Source of the DNA: Nematostella vectensis
Lineage: Eukaryota; Cnidaria; Anthozoa; Actiniaria; Edwardsiidae
Direction of reading: 5' to 3'
DNA: 64,000 nt
Assembly: GCF_932526225.1 (NCBI RefSeq)
Contig: NC_064036.1
Coordinates: 9,059,519-9,123,518 of the forward strand
Part shown: in pieces, positions 21,067-32,600 of the stretch
Layout of the letters: every line of letters begins with the position of its first letter
Position numbering within the stretch: position 1 is the stretch's first letter
Notes under the pieces: generated by a model
What the model was told of the DNA's origin: nothing
Database searches by the model: none
The model's input: only the letters and a program-made list of their open reading frames with translations
Translations under genes and position numbers: made by a program

Positions 21067-23263
21067 GTATGCGATAGGATTACTAGAAGACCCCCGGATT
21101 AGGGGGCTAGGGGAGTCGATAGGCATTGTCTATTACTTATCTATCAAGGAAACGTTCTGTAAATAGCAATGAGAAATAGAAAGATTTTTTTTATATGTAT
21201 TGTTGACACCACATGTACACTACTTGCCAAATGATATCTGTTTAGGTTCTGCATACCCACGTCTAGTATTTACATACAAAAACAAACTCAATCAAAGCCC
21301 TCGAAGTTTTCATTGGCCGACGCCTAAGCAAATCTCGCCATTGTACCGCCTATACCAGAAGACAAATAGCGGGAGCCTCAAAGCGTTCCGGCAGTTGCGT
21401 GTTGTTAGCGCGAGAAAGCATAATATTGAAAGTCACAGTAAATCAACAGTGATATAGTGGTTTAATACGTATGAAGTGTCTGGTTGATTCACCGAAAGCT
21501 TTCAAGAACTCCAGTCAGGCACACCTTTATTATTGATTGTATCAAATTAGTATTGGAAGACAAATCATGTGAAAACAATCTCTAATAACCATATACAGGA
21601 CAGGTGTTATACTTTTACTAAATCCAATCGAAGATATCGCAAAATAAATGGAAATAGATGTTTTTGCTCACATTCACATGTATTGATGACAAAATGGCGG
21701 TTAACAGAGACTCTTTGAAATGTTAAACTATAGAAAATGCACGTTATTTGTTATGTCTAAGAAGACAAAAGTTTGTTAATCCAGAAAGTCCTTGGATGTA
21801 ATTAAGGCTCTGGATCCGACTTGTGTTTTGTTTCCTTGGATTCATTTTATTGACTTTATTTTTGAAGTATCATTATTCGTCGATTATTATGGCTCAGCAA
21901 TAGAATAGATTGAATTTCACAGTAATTCGGTTGGATTATTTTGCTTCTGATATTTTTTGCGATGATAAAAGATTCTTCACGCGAGTCGGAACCCAAGTCT
22001 TAAAGCGAACGGCATGTTGAGTTAACAAAGAAATTGTAAAACGATCTAAATAGAAAACAATGCAAATAGAAAACACTTTGTAAAGATGAACAATTTAAAT
22101 ATAAAACAATGCAATTAAAAACACTTTGTTAAGATGCATTTTCATTGTCAATGATCCGAATTGTCTAAGCACGCTTTCTCTATTCACACAAATCGAGTTT
22201 AACTTTGTTCTTCAGCGAGTTTCCTGTGTTCGGGATGAGGCGTGTAGCGTGCGGTCTGTGCTGAGATCGATGGTTTCGTGTGACTTCACAACTCTTACCA
22301 CATGAGACGGTAGAAAGCCTGGACTAGGCTCTCAATACAAAATATTCCCCCTTCAGTACAAAATAAGCTGTGTGCCATAGTATTAGACTGCTACCGTGCC
22401 TTCTTTGGCGAACGTCCGTGAAGGAGAAGAAGTTTGCTAGAGCGAACGAACAAAACGCGAGCGCTCTATTAAACTTCTTCACTAGTGTTCGCCATAAAAG
22501 GGACGGCTAGCAGTCTATCATAATATGAATTGACTCACGGTGATTTGGTTCTAGCTTTTATATTAGGTTTCTAATGCGGCTTTTCTAATTCCACCTACTA
22601 TGTTACAATAACACTAAAAACACGGGCTTATCTGTACCAAAACTAACAAGTTTGAGTTTTCTCACCATAATGCCCTACGATTATTTTAAAGTTGAAACGC
22701 CTAACAGTTTGCTTTAAAGTAACCCTTTTTAAGATTTTGTATGCAGTTTATTTTATTCCTTTTTTTTTAATTAATTCCTTTATTATGCATTTTTAAAAGA
22801 GTTTTTATGTCATGTACGCGTAAATGATATGCCGAGATCCAGTTTTAAGATAGCCAACTCTAACCGGCCGCCAAGTGGGTTAATTAACCCATATCAGATA
22901 TGTATTGTCATTTTGTTATTGAAAAAAAGGCAATAAAAACAATACTCAGGGGTATCCTAGCTCTGTTGACAAATTCGACCACTCCAGCCCTTTGATACTG
23001 TTCTTATATTCTAAGCCTAAATGGAATTGGAATGAATCCAATTCAATGTATACAGTTTCATTGAAAGCCATTTAGTTTACAACCGTCTTCAGGCCCCGTC
23101 CAAACGTCAAACAACCGCGCGTCACATTTGAGTGATTGAATTTGAATTTTTAAATAACAATAGCTTTATCAGCTCTCGAAGAGTACTTTTAAGTAAACAA
23201 TTCATATTTTGTGACTGTAAGTAACACAAATCGTGTACATCCCGTAGTTCGAATGACTTGAAG
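21067..23263. other. Intergenic region downstream of ephrin copy 2
   Basis: No gene was recognised. An AATAAA at about 21643 could serve the ephrin transcript, about 580 nt beyond its stop. An inverted-repeat element lies at 22377-22526. The rest is AT-rich unique sequence, with the promoter of the lectin gene at its right end. Confidence 0.55.
22377..22526. mobile_element. Foldback (MITE-like) element
   Basis: A left arm with TAGACTGCTACCGT, TGGCGAAC and GAAGAAGTTT is mirrored on the right as AAACTTCTTC, GTTCGCCA and ACGGCTAGCAGTCTA. The arms are about 55 bp each and separated by about 35 bp. No coding sequence is present. Confidence 0.7.
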
Positions 23264-26200
23264 ATGACCCTTCGCAAATTGTGCCTGGTCACAAATATCA
23301 CTTTCTTGGCTCTCCATCTAGGTTTTTGTTTCAAGGCGAGTACTTGGAATGGCTACATCTTGCGAGGGAAACCTTACTCTGTCTTGAATACGGACTGGTT
23401 TGGCTGTTTGGAAGTATGTGAAAACGATGTTTTCTGTGAATCGTACAATTATTATCACAAAACAGGCGCGTGCGAGCTTCACTCATTGGGACAAGACCCG
23501 TGTCAGCTTCAAGATTCGCTGATAGTATGTGAAGGAGGAATTTCCCAGCATATTCGTCAAAAGGTGAGGTTTTTCCTGTGATTTCCTTACCATATGAAAC
23601 AACCGCATCTGTTATAATGACTTTGATATACAAAAAAAAGAGGAATCATATAAAATCGTATCTATTACACGTTGCTAATAAACCCCAAAACCTTCTGCAA
23701 AATCAATTGTCTATTTCCCCATTTTTTGTGCCTGCTAAGTTCTCTCGATAAGTCTGTAAGTCTCCAAATCTTATATACTGGTATGGTTATGCACACAACA
23801 TTTTCCCTTTTTCTAACCTAAAAAGATCCTTACATCCTTTCTTTAGCCTTAGTTTGGTATGATGATATGAAATACAAAGGCATGATGGCACTACTAAAGA
23901 CCATCTGATAAGCTTGTCTATCGAAAAGGTGCCAAACTTAACGTGCCAAAGTAATAAACCATTCCAACGAGATATGGACCGTACAAATAATTTCTTCTTA
24001 TTGTAAACCTCAATTCGCGTCTACTTGGCATTTTTTTTGAAAATTGTGCTTGTGAATGCAAAATATTATGATTTAAAACTCAATTTTGGCTTAAAGACTA
24101 GAGAGCTTTATTTTCGAGGCAAAACTATTATCCCTTGTCCCGTGAACTTGTAACTATGCAACAAGTTAAGTGAAAAGCTATTTAAGCTCACTTTGAATAT
24201 TTGTTTTTCTATATAGCATAGAAAATCACTTCCCGAATTCTAAAAAAAGAGATAACATATTTAAGACTAAATCCAGTTGCAAGGTGTGTTATTTTTGCGC
24301 AATAGATCGTTGTTGAAGTTCGAAGTTGAGTTCTTTGTGATTGGGTACCTGTACAGGACCCGAAATGATCCCAGGACCCGAAACGATCCCAGGACCCGAA
24401 ACGATCCCCAAAAGTTCCCCAACTGATCCCAGGACCCGAAACGATCCCCAAGAGTCCCCGGAATGAACCCCAAGGAATTGCAGTAATGGACAACAAAAGG
24501 AATGTGTAAGGATTGGCTTTCAGTTTTAAAAACATTTGAAACATTTAGCTTTATTTATGTTATTAAAAGCAAATTTACATTAACTAAAACTATAGTATTA
24601 AGATATTAATATACGACTGCGGGGGAAATACAGTGGTTGACTCAGAAATTGGGGTCAACTAACAATTCCTGTGATAGTAATTTGAAGAACACGGTGTCGA
24701 TAAATCATTTTTACATAAAAAGCCAAAAAGAAAGGATAGGACATGCTGATTTTCATAGGAGCGAAATGGGTTAAGGTTATTTTTTTGCATGTTTTTATTC
24801 GGTGAATGAAAGACCTATCCTATCATGAGATCATGCCGGGGTGTACGCACGACTACATGAGGAAATTCAAAACTCACATAATATTGCTTTCAACAAAAGC
24901 TACATCCTCTTAATATTTTGCATCGGTAGTAAATGTGGTGGTTGTTCGAGTGTATTACTCAGTGTGCTTTTGTCGTTCCATCTTCTCGGCCAAACCGGCT
25001 GCCTAAATATAATGTGTCGGTAAATATTCGCTCGTGTAAACAAGAATTTCGTGGTGAAATACATGTTTGGTTGTCAAATGAATATTAATTTTTAGGGGTG
25101 ATGTTTTGAACCGCAAAATGTTTAGAGTGTGATGGAAGGTCGAGAGTTTGGTTGATCTGAGCAAAGCTGTGCTATGTTTATGCTGTATTTCTTTCAGTAG
25201 CAATTGAAAGTTGTGTATTTGTTTTGGACTCTGTTTATGTGTTTAACGCCGGGCAATGTAATAAATAGAAGTATTAAATTGGAATTTAATATTTTTAAGT
25301 CACGTTGTTTAGAAATTGAGTCGCTGTTAACCCTTAATTATGCTTCAAGAATTGCAAGTATTTCTTCTGCTTTCCCTTTGTCCATTACCGCAATTCCTTG
25401 GGGTTAATTTCGGGGACTCCTCGGTATCGTTTCGGGTCCCAGGATCATTTGGGGTACTTTTGGGGATCATTTCGGGTCCTGGGATCGTTTCGGGTCCTGG
25501 GATCATTTCGGGTCCTGTACATACCCCCTATGGCAGTGATTGGCGTAAGTGAATGGCGTATTGGTCTCGCCACGTTTTGCTGACTAAATAGATTTCTGTT
25601 CCATCCTTCGTACATCGAACAGTTGATAAAATAAACTTTGACAATTTTTCCCCTCAAGTGCAAACGGAAATGAAATTATTATGACAGACTTCAAGTTTCG
25701 GACGTTTATTTTCTTTCTAATCATAGTTGTTCGTTTTCTTTAGGACACCAAAGAAACTCCAGGCAAAAAAGGTATGCATAAAGGTTATTTTATTATATAA
25801 TGCGAGATTCATCATCATTAAAAGACGCAAGAGGGTATCATGGCTACGCTATTGTCTTCGGGAACTTATCCAATTATGATGCAGAAAAAGCAATTATTAG
25901 CTACTGAATGTGCCCTTGTCAATTAAATAGAACTGCTTAGAACGTGCTAGAACGTTTACCTGACAGTTATCATTAAAAAAGACATAACAACTGTGGCATG
26001 TTCTTTGTTCAAGTAATGTCTATCAGGGGCTCATTTTCTACGCCTGTTTGGAACTGTACAAGGGTCGTGAAAATGTTCGATTATGAAGTGCCACTGTATC
26101 GTTATCGCCTATAGGCGCGCTTGAATAGCTCACCCAAACAATGAATCAATCATAATTCGAACGTGATGGTGAGACTTCCTTTTATTAACTTCCCAAGTGG

Positions 26201-29200
26201 ACAAGCTCTTTGTGTGTCAGTCTTATGTTCGCACTTCTATTTATTTTAGAAGCCCAATCATGTAAAGACCTACAGAGCCAGCAACGGGATAGCGGTATCT
26301 ATAAAATCGCGCCACAGAACAGTGACCCGTTTCCAGTCTACTGTGAGCAGAAGGGTGCGGGAGGGGGGTGGCTGGTAATTCAGCGGAGAATCAACGGTTC
26401 GTTGGATTTCAACCGAACATGGTTGGAATATCGCCAAGGTTTCGGCGACCCTTCGGGTGAACTCTGGCTCGGCCTGGACCACATTCACGTGCTTACTGCA
26501 ACACATAAAAATACTCTTAGAGTTGAGCTTGAAGACTTTAACGGGACGACGGCTTATGCGGAATACGAGTCTTTTTATATCGGTCCTGCTTCCGATGGCT
26601 ACAGACTGAATATCGGGCAGTATTCCAAAGGTAAGGCTCGGATGTCCTACAACATACTTACAAAAACGGTTTTCTATTTCCTTGTGTGGACAATACAGTG
26701 TGTTAGCGCGTCAGCCTATATGGGGCCTCTAACATCTGCTGGAACGGGCTCGATTCCCGGTCGAGACGTGGATCATCTTCCTGTTTGTCGGCCATAAATT
26801 TGACTTGTTGAACGTATGTGAACTTACTAGAAGCTTGTGTTCCTCAGTTCAAGGATTGGCCATTCTAAATGCGTATTTGGATTTTAAATGTATTATATAA
26901 ATATACAATATTTGAAGCGTCAAGATAGATTGGCTTGAAAACTATTACAAATTTTAACACAAGTTTATAGTTATGTGTCTAGGGTCCACAAAAGTAGGCA
27001 GAAGAGGGTAAGCCTATACCACGCCCATTTCCCCCTTGCAATGATGGCATATCAACAAAATTAGACCTAGTTTGGACGCCGCTCTTTTTATCGTACCATT
27101 CCAAATGCAAATGCATGCAAATGAACCAATTCGATTGTGTGCAAGCACGGTTAGCCTTTCAACGTTGTGGCTAAGGTTCAAATCCTGGTTATGCCTGGGG
27201 ATTTATCCGAGATCATGATTTATTCGAATTTGTGTCACGAGTGAGTTGAAGTTATTTCTACTGTGTTTCCAGTATTCTCGGATAAGGACACTGTCTCTTA
27301 AACCTGCACTAAACCATTCAGGGAATGGACCCATTTAACACAAACGCGCCTTAGGCAAGCTGTCATTCGCCACTTGGCTGAGTGCAGAGCTCCGTAAAGA
27401 GAGGCCAGAATCGAACGCGCCATCTTTTGCACGCTCGCGCACCAGTCGTAAGTCAGTAACTACTCGACTTCGTTAGGTGCGGACCTCCTGCTAGAGGAAA
27501 ACATAGCAATAGATACAGCCGTATGATTAATTATGATAATTTTTCAATACAAAATTTACTACTAAATAATGTACTAAACAATGTCAAAGAACTATTAGGC
27601 ATATAAACATCATATGAACAGGCGGACAAACAACAAATTTGCAAAATTCAAAACTTATCCCATCAAAGCATATCTGATCCTCACTAATTGTTTGCTTCGT
27701 TGTTAGAAAAGGCTAATAAATATACCGTATACCGTATATAAAGTTTATTATATCTTCCTGGCTTCTCTACGGAGCTCTGCGCTCATGGAATTCATATGAC
27801 GAATGACACCTTACCTAAAGCAAATTCCTTTTATAGTGCGGGTTTGTGTTTCGATCTTCCCAAATGATCTATTTTTTTTAAGGCCATGCAGGGGATTCCA
27901 TGTCATTTCATCAGAACATGACGTTTTCGACAATAGACCATGATTCAGACGCCATGGAAGACGAGAGTTGCGCCCAGATGTTCACTGGCGCATGGTGGTA
28001 CAACAACTGCCACGAGGTACGTACAGCGGTGATATATTGGTAGCATGCTCACAAATGGTCACTGGTACATTGTGGTACAAGAACTGCCACGAGGTACGTT
28101 CAGCGGTGATATAGGGAGAGCATGCTCACAGATGTTCACTGGTGCAGGATGGTACAAGAACTGCCACGAGGTACGTAAAGCGGTGATATAGGGAGAGCAT
28201 GCTCACAAATGTTCACTGGTGCATGGTGGTACAAGAAGTGCCACGAAGTACGTGCAGCGGTTATTTAGGGAGAGCATGCTCACAAATGGTCACTGACGGA
28301 GCATGGTGGTACAAGAACTGCCACGACGTACGTACAGCGGTGATATAGGGAAAGCATGTGTGACCGGGTGGTTCTAATTCGATCCGTACACGTTTAGGAA
28401 TTTACTTTCAACATGTTTCAAATTCCTATAGATTAGTATCAATAGCTTGATAGTGATAATTGACTTAAGTTTAGCGTCCTTTACCATTTTCCAGGAAGAT
28501 TAGTTTCTAAATTTGACAGGACAATGGACGCTGAGTAATTTGAGCTGTAGTAAATGTTAGCGTCCCTAGAAAAATGCGCGTCCCCAAGCGAGTTTAAAAG
28601 CGACTGTGTTTACAGTATCTGTAAGTTTTTAGTTTAGTACCGTTGAGCAAAGGAGACGCATTGCTTGCGAGGCGTGATGCGGGAGCGAGAAATGCAGTTG
28701 CTCAGGGAAGACAGTCAGCAGAGATAAGCTACAAGCTTAGAGCGCTGTCCGTACGGGCCTGTCATGCCAGTTGTGCTCAGTTTGATTTACCGGTTGTAAG
28801 TACTTTGTTTTTAAACTTAGCCTTTGGTTTAGGTTACCTTTTCTCGGGATTTGACTATGTTTTTATCACTTAAAATTTATTATTTAATTTGTTAATAAAT
28901 CCTTAGAAGTCCATGCCTTGCATCATGTATTCGTTCTCACGTTGCCTTTCGCTCGATTGTTTTCGTTTCATTCCATTTATTTTTGCCTACTTTTTGGCTG
29001 GTGTCAGAACCTAATAGTTTTGCCTTCAGTATTGCATTTGTTTCTACATTTGTCTTAACCGCACGGTTCTTAATGTCAAGTTCCGACGGTTACACATGCT
29101 CACAAATAACCATCTGGTGCATGGTGGTACAAGAACTGACACGAGGTGCGTACAGCGGTGACATAGGGAAAGCATGCTCACAAATAAACACTGGTGCATG

Positions 29201-29987
29201 GTGGTACAAGAACTGCCACGAAGTACGTGCAGCGGTGATATAGGGAAAGCATGCTAACAAATGGTCACTGCCGGTGCATGGTGGTGCAATAACTGCCACG
29301 AGGTACGTGCAGCGGTGACATAATGAGAGCATGCCCACAAATAGTCACTGGTGCATGGTGGTACAAGAACTGCCACGAGGTACGTGCAGCGGTGATCTCG
29401 AACTCAAAATTGTTCTAATATCAATACTAGCAATTCCTTTATTTCGCTAAAAGAGAACTGTTACAAAACCGAAGATAAAAAAAACCTCTGTATAGCTATC
29501 CTCGAGTATCAATGTCGAAGGGGCCACATCTCCATGGGTGAGGAGGAGGCTTATTTGATTTTTTTACGCCTTAGAGGGAGCCCTGATTTGAGAAAATTAA
29601 CGTTTTGTAGTAGACGCTGTAGCACTGGGCAACTAGCATGGCAAAGAGATGCTTCTATGTCCACCAGCACCCGACCGAATTCCCCTAGTTATAAAATGAA
29701 AGCATGTCATTGTAAACTGTGATTCTTGCTATTGGTCAGGTTTAACCTTTTTCTCTGTCGCCACGGTAGCGCACGTCGCACCCCAACACAGGGTACCCAT
29801 TAAATAAAGGCGGGGAACAGATTTTTGTCCGACTGAGTTTGTATTTTTCCTTAACTCCTAGGCCAACCTGAACGGCAGGTACAGACATGGACCGCATAAG
29901 ACTTTTGCAGACGGCATAAACTGGAAGACGTTTAGGGGCTACTACTACTCGCTTAAATCCGTGCGCATGATGATTAGACCAAAGTGA
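23264..29987 (+). CDS. Secreted fibrinogen-related lectin with N-terminal PAN/apple-like domain, 5 exons
   Basis: Fibrinogen-related (FReD) proteins are extracellular and often bind carbohydrates or acetylated ligands, frequently in innate immunity. Exons: 23264-23563, 25744-25771, 26250-26630, 27883-28016, 29862-29987; 322 residues. A signal peptide covers about 1-22. Residues ~28-95 form a cysteine-containing module ([18 protein letters not shown]) resembling a PAN/apple domain. A nine-residue linker exon follows. The fibrinogen C-terminal domain runs from about 113 to the end, with [30 protein letters not shown], the calcium-site region [29 protein letters not shown] and [19 protein letters not shown]. 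It is complete, with the usual C-terminal disulfide pair. The start used is the first ATG before the hydrophobic segment. Intron 4 is packed with copies of the exon 4 donor and a solo LTR. The lysozyme gene lies convergent 1.1 kb downstream. Confidence 0.94.
24350..24500 (-). repeat. GGGTCCTGGGATCGTTTC repeat block, copy in minus orientation
   Basis: This ~150-bp block has short internal repeats (CCAGGACCCGAAACGATCCC) and ends at GGAATTGCAGTAATGGACAA. It is the reverse complement of the block at 25370-25523. The pair flanks about 870 bp within intron 1 of the lectin gene. Confidence 0.85.
25370..25523 (+). repeat. GGGTCCTGGGATCGTTTC repeat block, copy in plus orientation
   Basis: Read forward, TTGTCCATTACCGCAATTCC is followed by CTTGGGGTTAATTTCGG and repeated GGGTCCTGGGATCGTTTC units, ending at CCTGTACAT. 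It is an inverted partner of 24350-24500. Together they could form a large foldback structure or be two independent insertions of one element. Confidence 0.85.
26690..26770 (+). repeat. tRNA-like (decayed tRNA or SINE head) sequence
   Basis: GTTAGCGCGTCAGCC resembles a tRNA D-arm and GGGCTCGATTCCCGG resembles a T-arm (B box), about 50 bp apart in the right order. The acceptor stems do not pair convincingly. It lies in intron 3 of the lectin gene. Confidence 0.35.
27130..27850. repeat. SINE-like fragments in lectin intron 3
   Basis: A B-box-like GGTTCAAATCCTGG lies at about 27175 on the plus strand. At about 27405-27425 the minus strand has GCGTTCGATTCTGG. The neighbouring segment with GGAGCTCTGC..., AATGACAGCTTGCCTAAGG (minus strand, about 27320-27400) reappears in degenerate form at about 27770-27850. 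These look like pieces of tRNA-derived elements in opposite orientations. Confidence 0.4.
27982..29396. repeat. 77-bp array of the lectin exon 4 5' splice site, about nine copies, split by an LTR
   Basis: TCACTGG anchors occur at 27982 (the real exon), 28059, 28136, 28213 and 28290, exactly 77 bp apart. About four more copies follow the inserted LTR, at 29099-29396. Each unit carries the exon end TGGTACAAGAACTGCCACGAG and the donor GTACGT, then ...GCGGTGATATAGGGA and GCATGCTCACAAATG. Reading past the true donor gives an in-frame TAG after eight codons, so downstream donors would truncate the protein. Confidence 0.95.
28359..29094 (+). mobile_element. Solo LTR (736 bp) with CATG target-site duplication
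   Basis: The insert begins TGTGACCGGG and ends ACGGTTACA, giving TG...CA ends and a short terminal inverted repeat (TGTGACC/GGTTACA). It is flanked on both sides by CATG (28355-28358 and 29095-29098). Removing the insert and one CATG restores the array consensus GCATGCTCACAAAT exactly. An AATAAA polyadenylation signal lies at about 28894. Strand is assigned from that signal. No internal retroelement genes are present, so this is a solo LTR left by recombination. Confidence 0.88.
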
Positions 29988-30800
29988 CTGCGTTACGTGA
30001 TCTGCGTGATGTCCTGCGTGACGTTAACTGCCTGACGTGAACTGTGTAATATGGACTGCGTTACGTTATCTGCGTGACGAGAACTGTCTAACGTGATTTG
30101 CGTAACATGAACTGCGATAAGTGATCTACATGGCGTGTCCTGTGTAACATGATTAACGTAACGCGATCTTTGAAGGCCGGGTGATCTGCCTGATTTTATC
30201 TGCGTAACACGGACTGTGTTACGTTATGTGCGTGACGTGATTTGCATGACAATAGTTGAGAACTGTTTAACGTGATCTGTGTAACATGGACTTCGTTACG
30301 TTATCTGCGTGATGTAATCTGCGTGACATGATCAGCGTGACGAGACAGTGTTACGTGATCTGCGTAACATGAACTGCGATAAGTGATCTACATGGCGTGT
30401 CCTGTGTAACATGATTAACGTAACGCGATCTTTGAAGGCCGGGTGATCTGCCTGATTTTATCTGCGTAACACGGACTGTGTTACGTTATGTGCGTGACGT
30501 GATTTGCATGACAATAGTTGAGAACTGTTTAACGTGATCTGTGTAACATGGACTTCGTTACGTTATCTGCGTGATGTAATCTGCGTGACATGATCAGCGT
30601 GACGAGACAGTGTTACGTGATCTGCGTAACATGGACTGCGATAAGTGATCTACGTGGCGTGACCTGCGTAACAGGATTTGCGTAACGCGACCTTTATGGG
30701 GGTGATCTCCGTAACATGGACTGCGTTACTTTATTTACGTGACTTGCATTACATTCTTGCGTTATGTGAACTGTTTGAAGTGATCTGCGTTACATGAACA
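29985..30800. repeat. Minisatellite (TGATCTGCGTAACATG-like) with 262-bp higher-order period, starting at the lectin stop codon
   Basis: Short units such as GTGATCTGCGTAACATG and GTTACGTTATCTGCGTGACG fill the region. The anchor ACTGCGATAAGTGATCTAC occurs at 30111, 30373 and (variant) 30635, exactly 262 bp apart. The first unit overlaps the lectin TGA (AAAGTGACTGCGTTACG). Confidence 0.88.
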
Positions 30801-31017
30801 AGTATATTAATGAAATGGTGCTCTTAGTGTCAAGGTCTCACCTTTTAAAGTGTTTAAAAAGAACCACTAGTCATAAGACACCCACGCCTTGTTTGATCGA
30901 TCTTTATTTCATTGCAAAGTATTTTTATTTTAACTGTTACAATTAACAAACGGATACTAGATAAGTTGCGAAATAGATCCTCCAACTCTTTCGAACGGGG
31001 AATTCACGACTTGTCTT

Positions 31018-31023
31018 TTTATT
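31018..31023 (-). promoter_or_regulatory. Polyadenylation signal for the lysozyme gene
   Basis: TTTATT on the plus strand reads AATAAA on the minus strand, about 110 nt beyond the lysozyme stop codon. Another copy lies at about 30903. Confidence 0.5.
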
Positions 31024-31130
31024 TAAATTCTGTGTTAAAAGAATATGAGGGTTTAGGTTAGATACAGTAGACTAAGTCAGTCAATTGCCACATCCTGTAG
31101 ACGTGTTTAAACTGGGAAACTGGTACTAAC

Positions 31131-32319
31131 TTAGCCATGGTGGTGAATGGTAAACCCCTCGATGACGTCATCCCCACGCCCGCATCGCTGATTGGGCAAA
31201 CAGTTGGGGTAATCCACTGGACAGCAGTAGGTCGGTACCGCAGGCTCGGAAGGACAACAGAAGGTACCTTCTTTGCAGCATTTGTTGTGGGTGCAGCATG
31301 TAGCTTTTGTAAACGGGCAGCAGCCAGTTTCGTCAAAGGTTTTTGTTATGAAACCCTTGTAGGTAAACGAGGCTGTAGAATAATAGATGGTAAGCAATCA
31401 TTATCACCAGCAGGCAACAACGACAGCGTCATCCCATCACAACATCATTGACAGCTTTTATAATCTAACACCTGGTTATCATCAAACAATTATCGTATCG
31501 CATGGTCAGCGTTATCATCAACAACACCGAGAGACAAATGAACAATTCCGCCATTTTCGCATTCTATAAAATTAATGGTTAAATTCTAAGGCATGCCCCC
31601 CCCCCCCCCCCCCCATACGAGGAAGTACGCCCTTCCCTTCCCATCCCAACCCCCCTCCCCCAAAGCTTACCTTTGCAACAGCTTTCAGCTGTGGCGCAAC
31701 AGGCCCCTGGCCCTTGCGTGCACGTCTGCGAATACTGCCCTGTACAGCCGCATCCCTTGGCGACAATGGCTGCGTCTCTATGGCAACGATTTACGTCCTG
31801 TCCTTTAGCGTTGCACCACTTCGACACCGTCAGGTCATCCCCCGCCATTTTCCACCGCTGCCGCTCGATAAACTTCGCAAAGGTTGTAAACTGTCTGAAG
31901 CTAGAGCCTCCGAGGGTAAATGACATATCGACCATTGTATTCTGCACGCTACAGCAAAGACTTTCGAAAGTGGAAATCACGCTCTGGGCATCTTTAACGG
32001 CGGTGACGAGACTGATGTCGAGGAGCTTGTAGACCTGAGCTTCCTTCAGGCATGGCACCGCTGTGCAGTTACACTCTTTTGTAGACTTGGTCAAAGGCCC
32101 ATTGTAGAATTTATCGAAATCTGCCCCGATGCTTTTAAAGTCGGCTCTAGCTGAGCTCCTTTCCATGTTATAGCCGACTCCGATTGTTTTAATACCTTTT
32201 ATATCGAGGTACATGCAGGGTTTTTGCCCTTCGTTGGCAATAATCATCGGCTTTGGGTCGCAAGCATAGGTAGTTGAGCATGCGAGGAAGAGAACTGCAG
32301 TTAAGAAAGCTAGTACCAT
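31131..32319 (-). CDS. Secreted phage-type (GH24) lysozyme fused to a granulin-like domain, 2 exons
   Basis: The predicted role is hydrolysis of bacterial peptidoglycan outside the cell. Exons on the minus strand: 32319-31671 and 31372-31131; 296 residues. The start is the ATG giving a clean signal peptide (1-19, ending TTYA). The GH24 fold shows the T4-lysozyme catalytic pattern: Glu30, Asp39 and Thr45, spaced as E11/D20/T26 in T4 lysozyme (NEG...YLDIKGIKTIGVGYN). Later blocks MVDMSFTLGG, FIERQRWKMAGDDL and SKWCNAKGQDVNRC match the family's C-terminal lobe. Extra cysteine pairs suggest disulfides suited to secretion. The tail beginning GPGACCATAESCC and continuing with GCCPFTKATCCTHNKCC and GTFCCPSE is granulin-like. 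The intron between lobes and tail, and the signal peptide, show it is an established animal gene. A TATATATAATATA-type element lies about 80 bp upstream. The GH24 domain may have come by ancient transfer from phage or bacteria; that is inference. Confidence 0.9.
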
Positions 32320-32395
32320 TTTGCTAGAGTATGATTCACAGTTGTTGTTCTGCACCAGTGCTTTTGCAAACTGTTTCTTCCGCCTTGGGGTGTGG

Positions 32396-32412
32396 GTATA
32401 TATAATATATGA
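32396..32412 (-). promoter_or_regulatory. Possible TATA box of the lysozyme gene
   Basis: The minus strand reads TATATTATATATACCC about 80-90 bp upstream of the lysozyme ATG. The spacing suits a short 5' UTR. The evidence is sequence resemblance only. Confidence 0.35.
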
Positions 32413-32600
32413 ATACATACTTATTCCGGTTTCAGTTTCATGTCACATTATAATCACATGATTTTAAATAAAGACGAAAACAAAATCTCAGTAAAACCTT
32501 TTTGTCGTGGCACTTTTTCCCAGAAATAAAAGATTGAGGCGGAAATAAATTTATTGTCGCCTGGGAGTCCTGTGTTTTGGGTCAGCGGAAGCTGATAGAA

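Noticed and set aside
26690-26770. Functional tRNA gene
   Set aside because: D-arm and T-arm motifs are present, but no closed acceptor stem or anticodon loop could be drawn.
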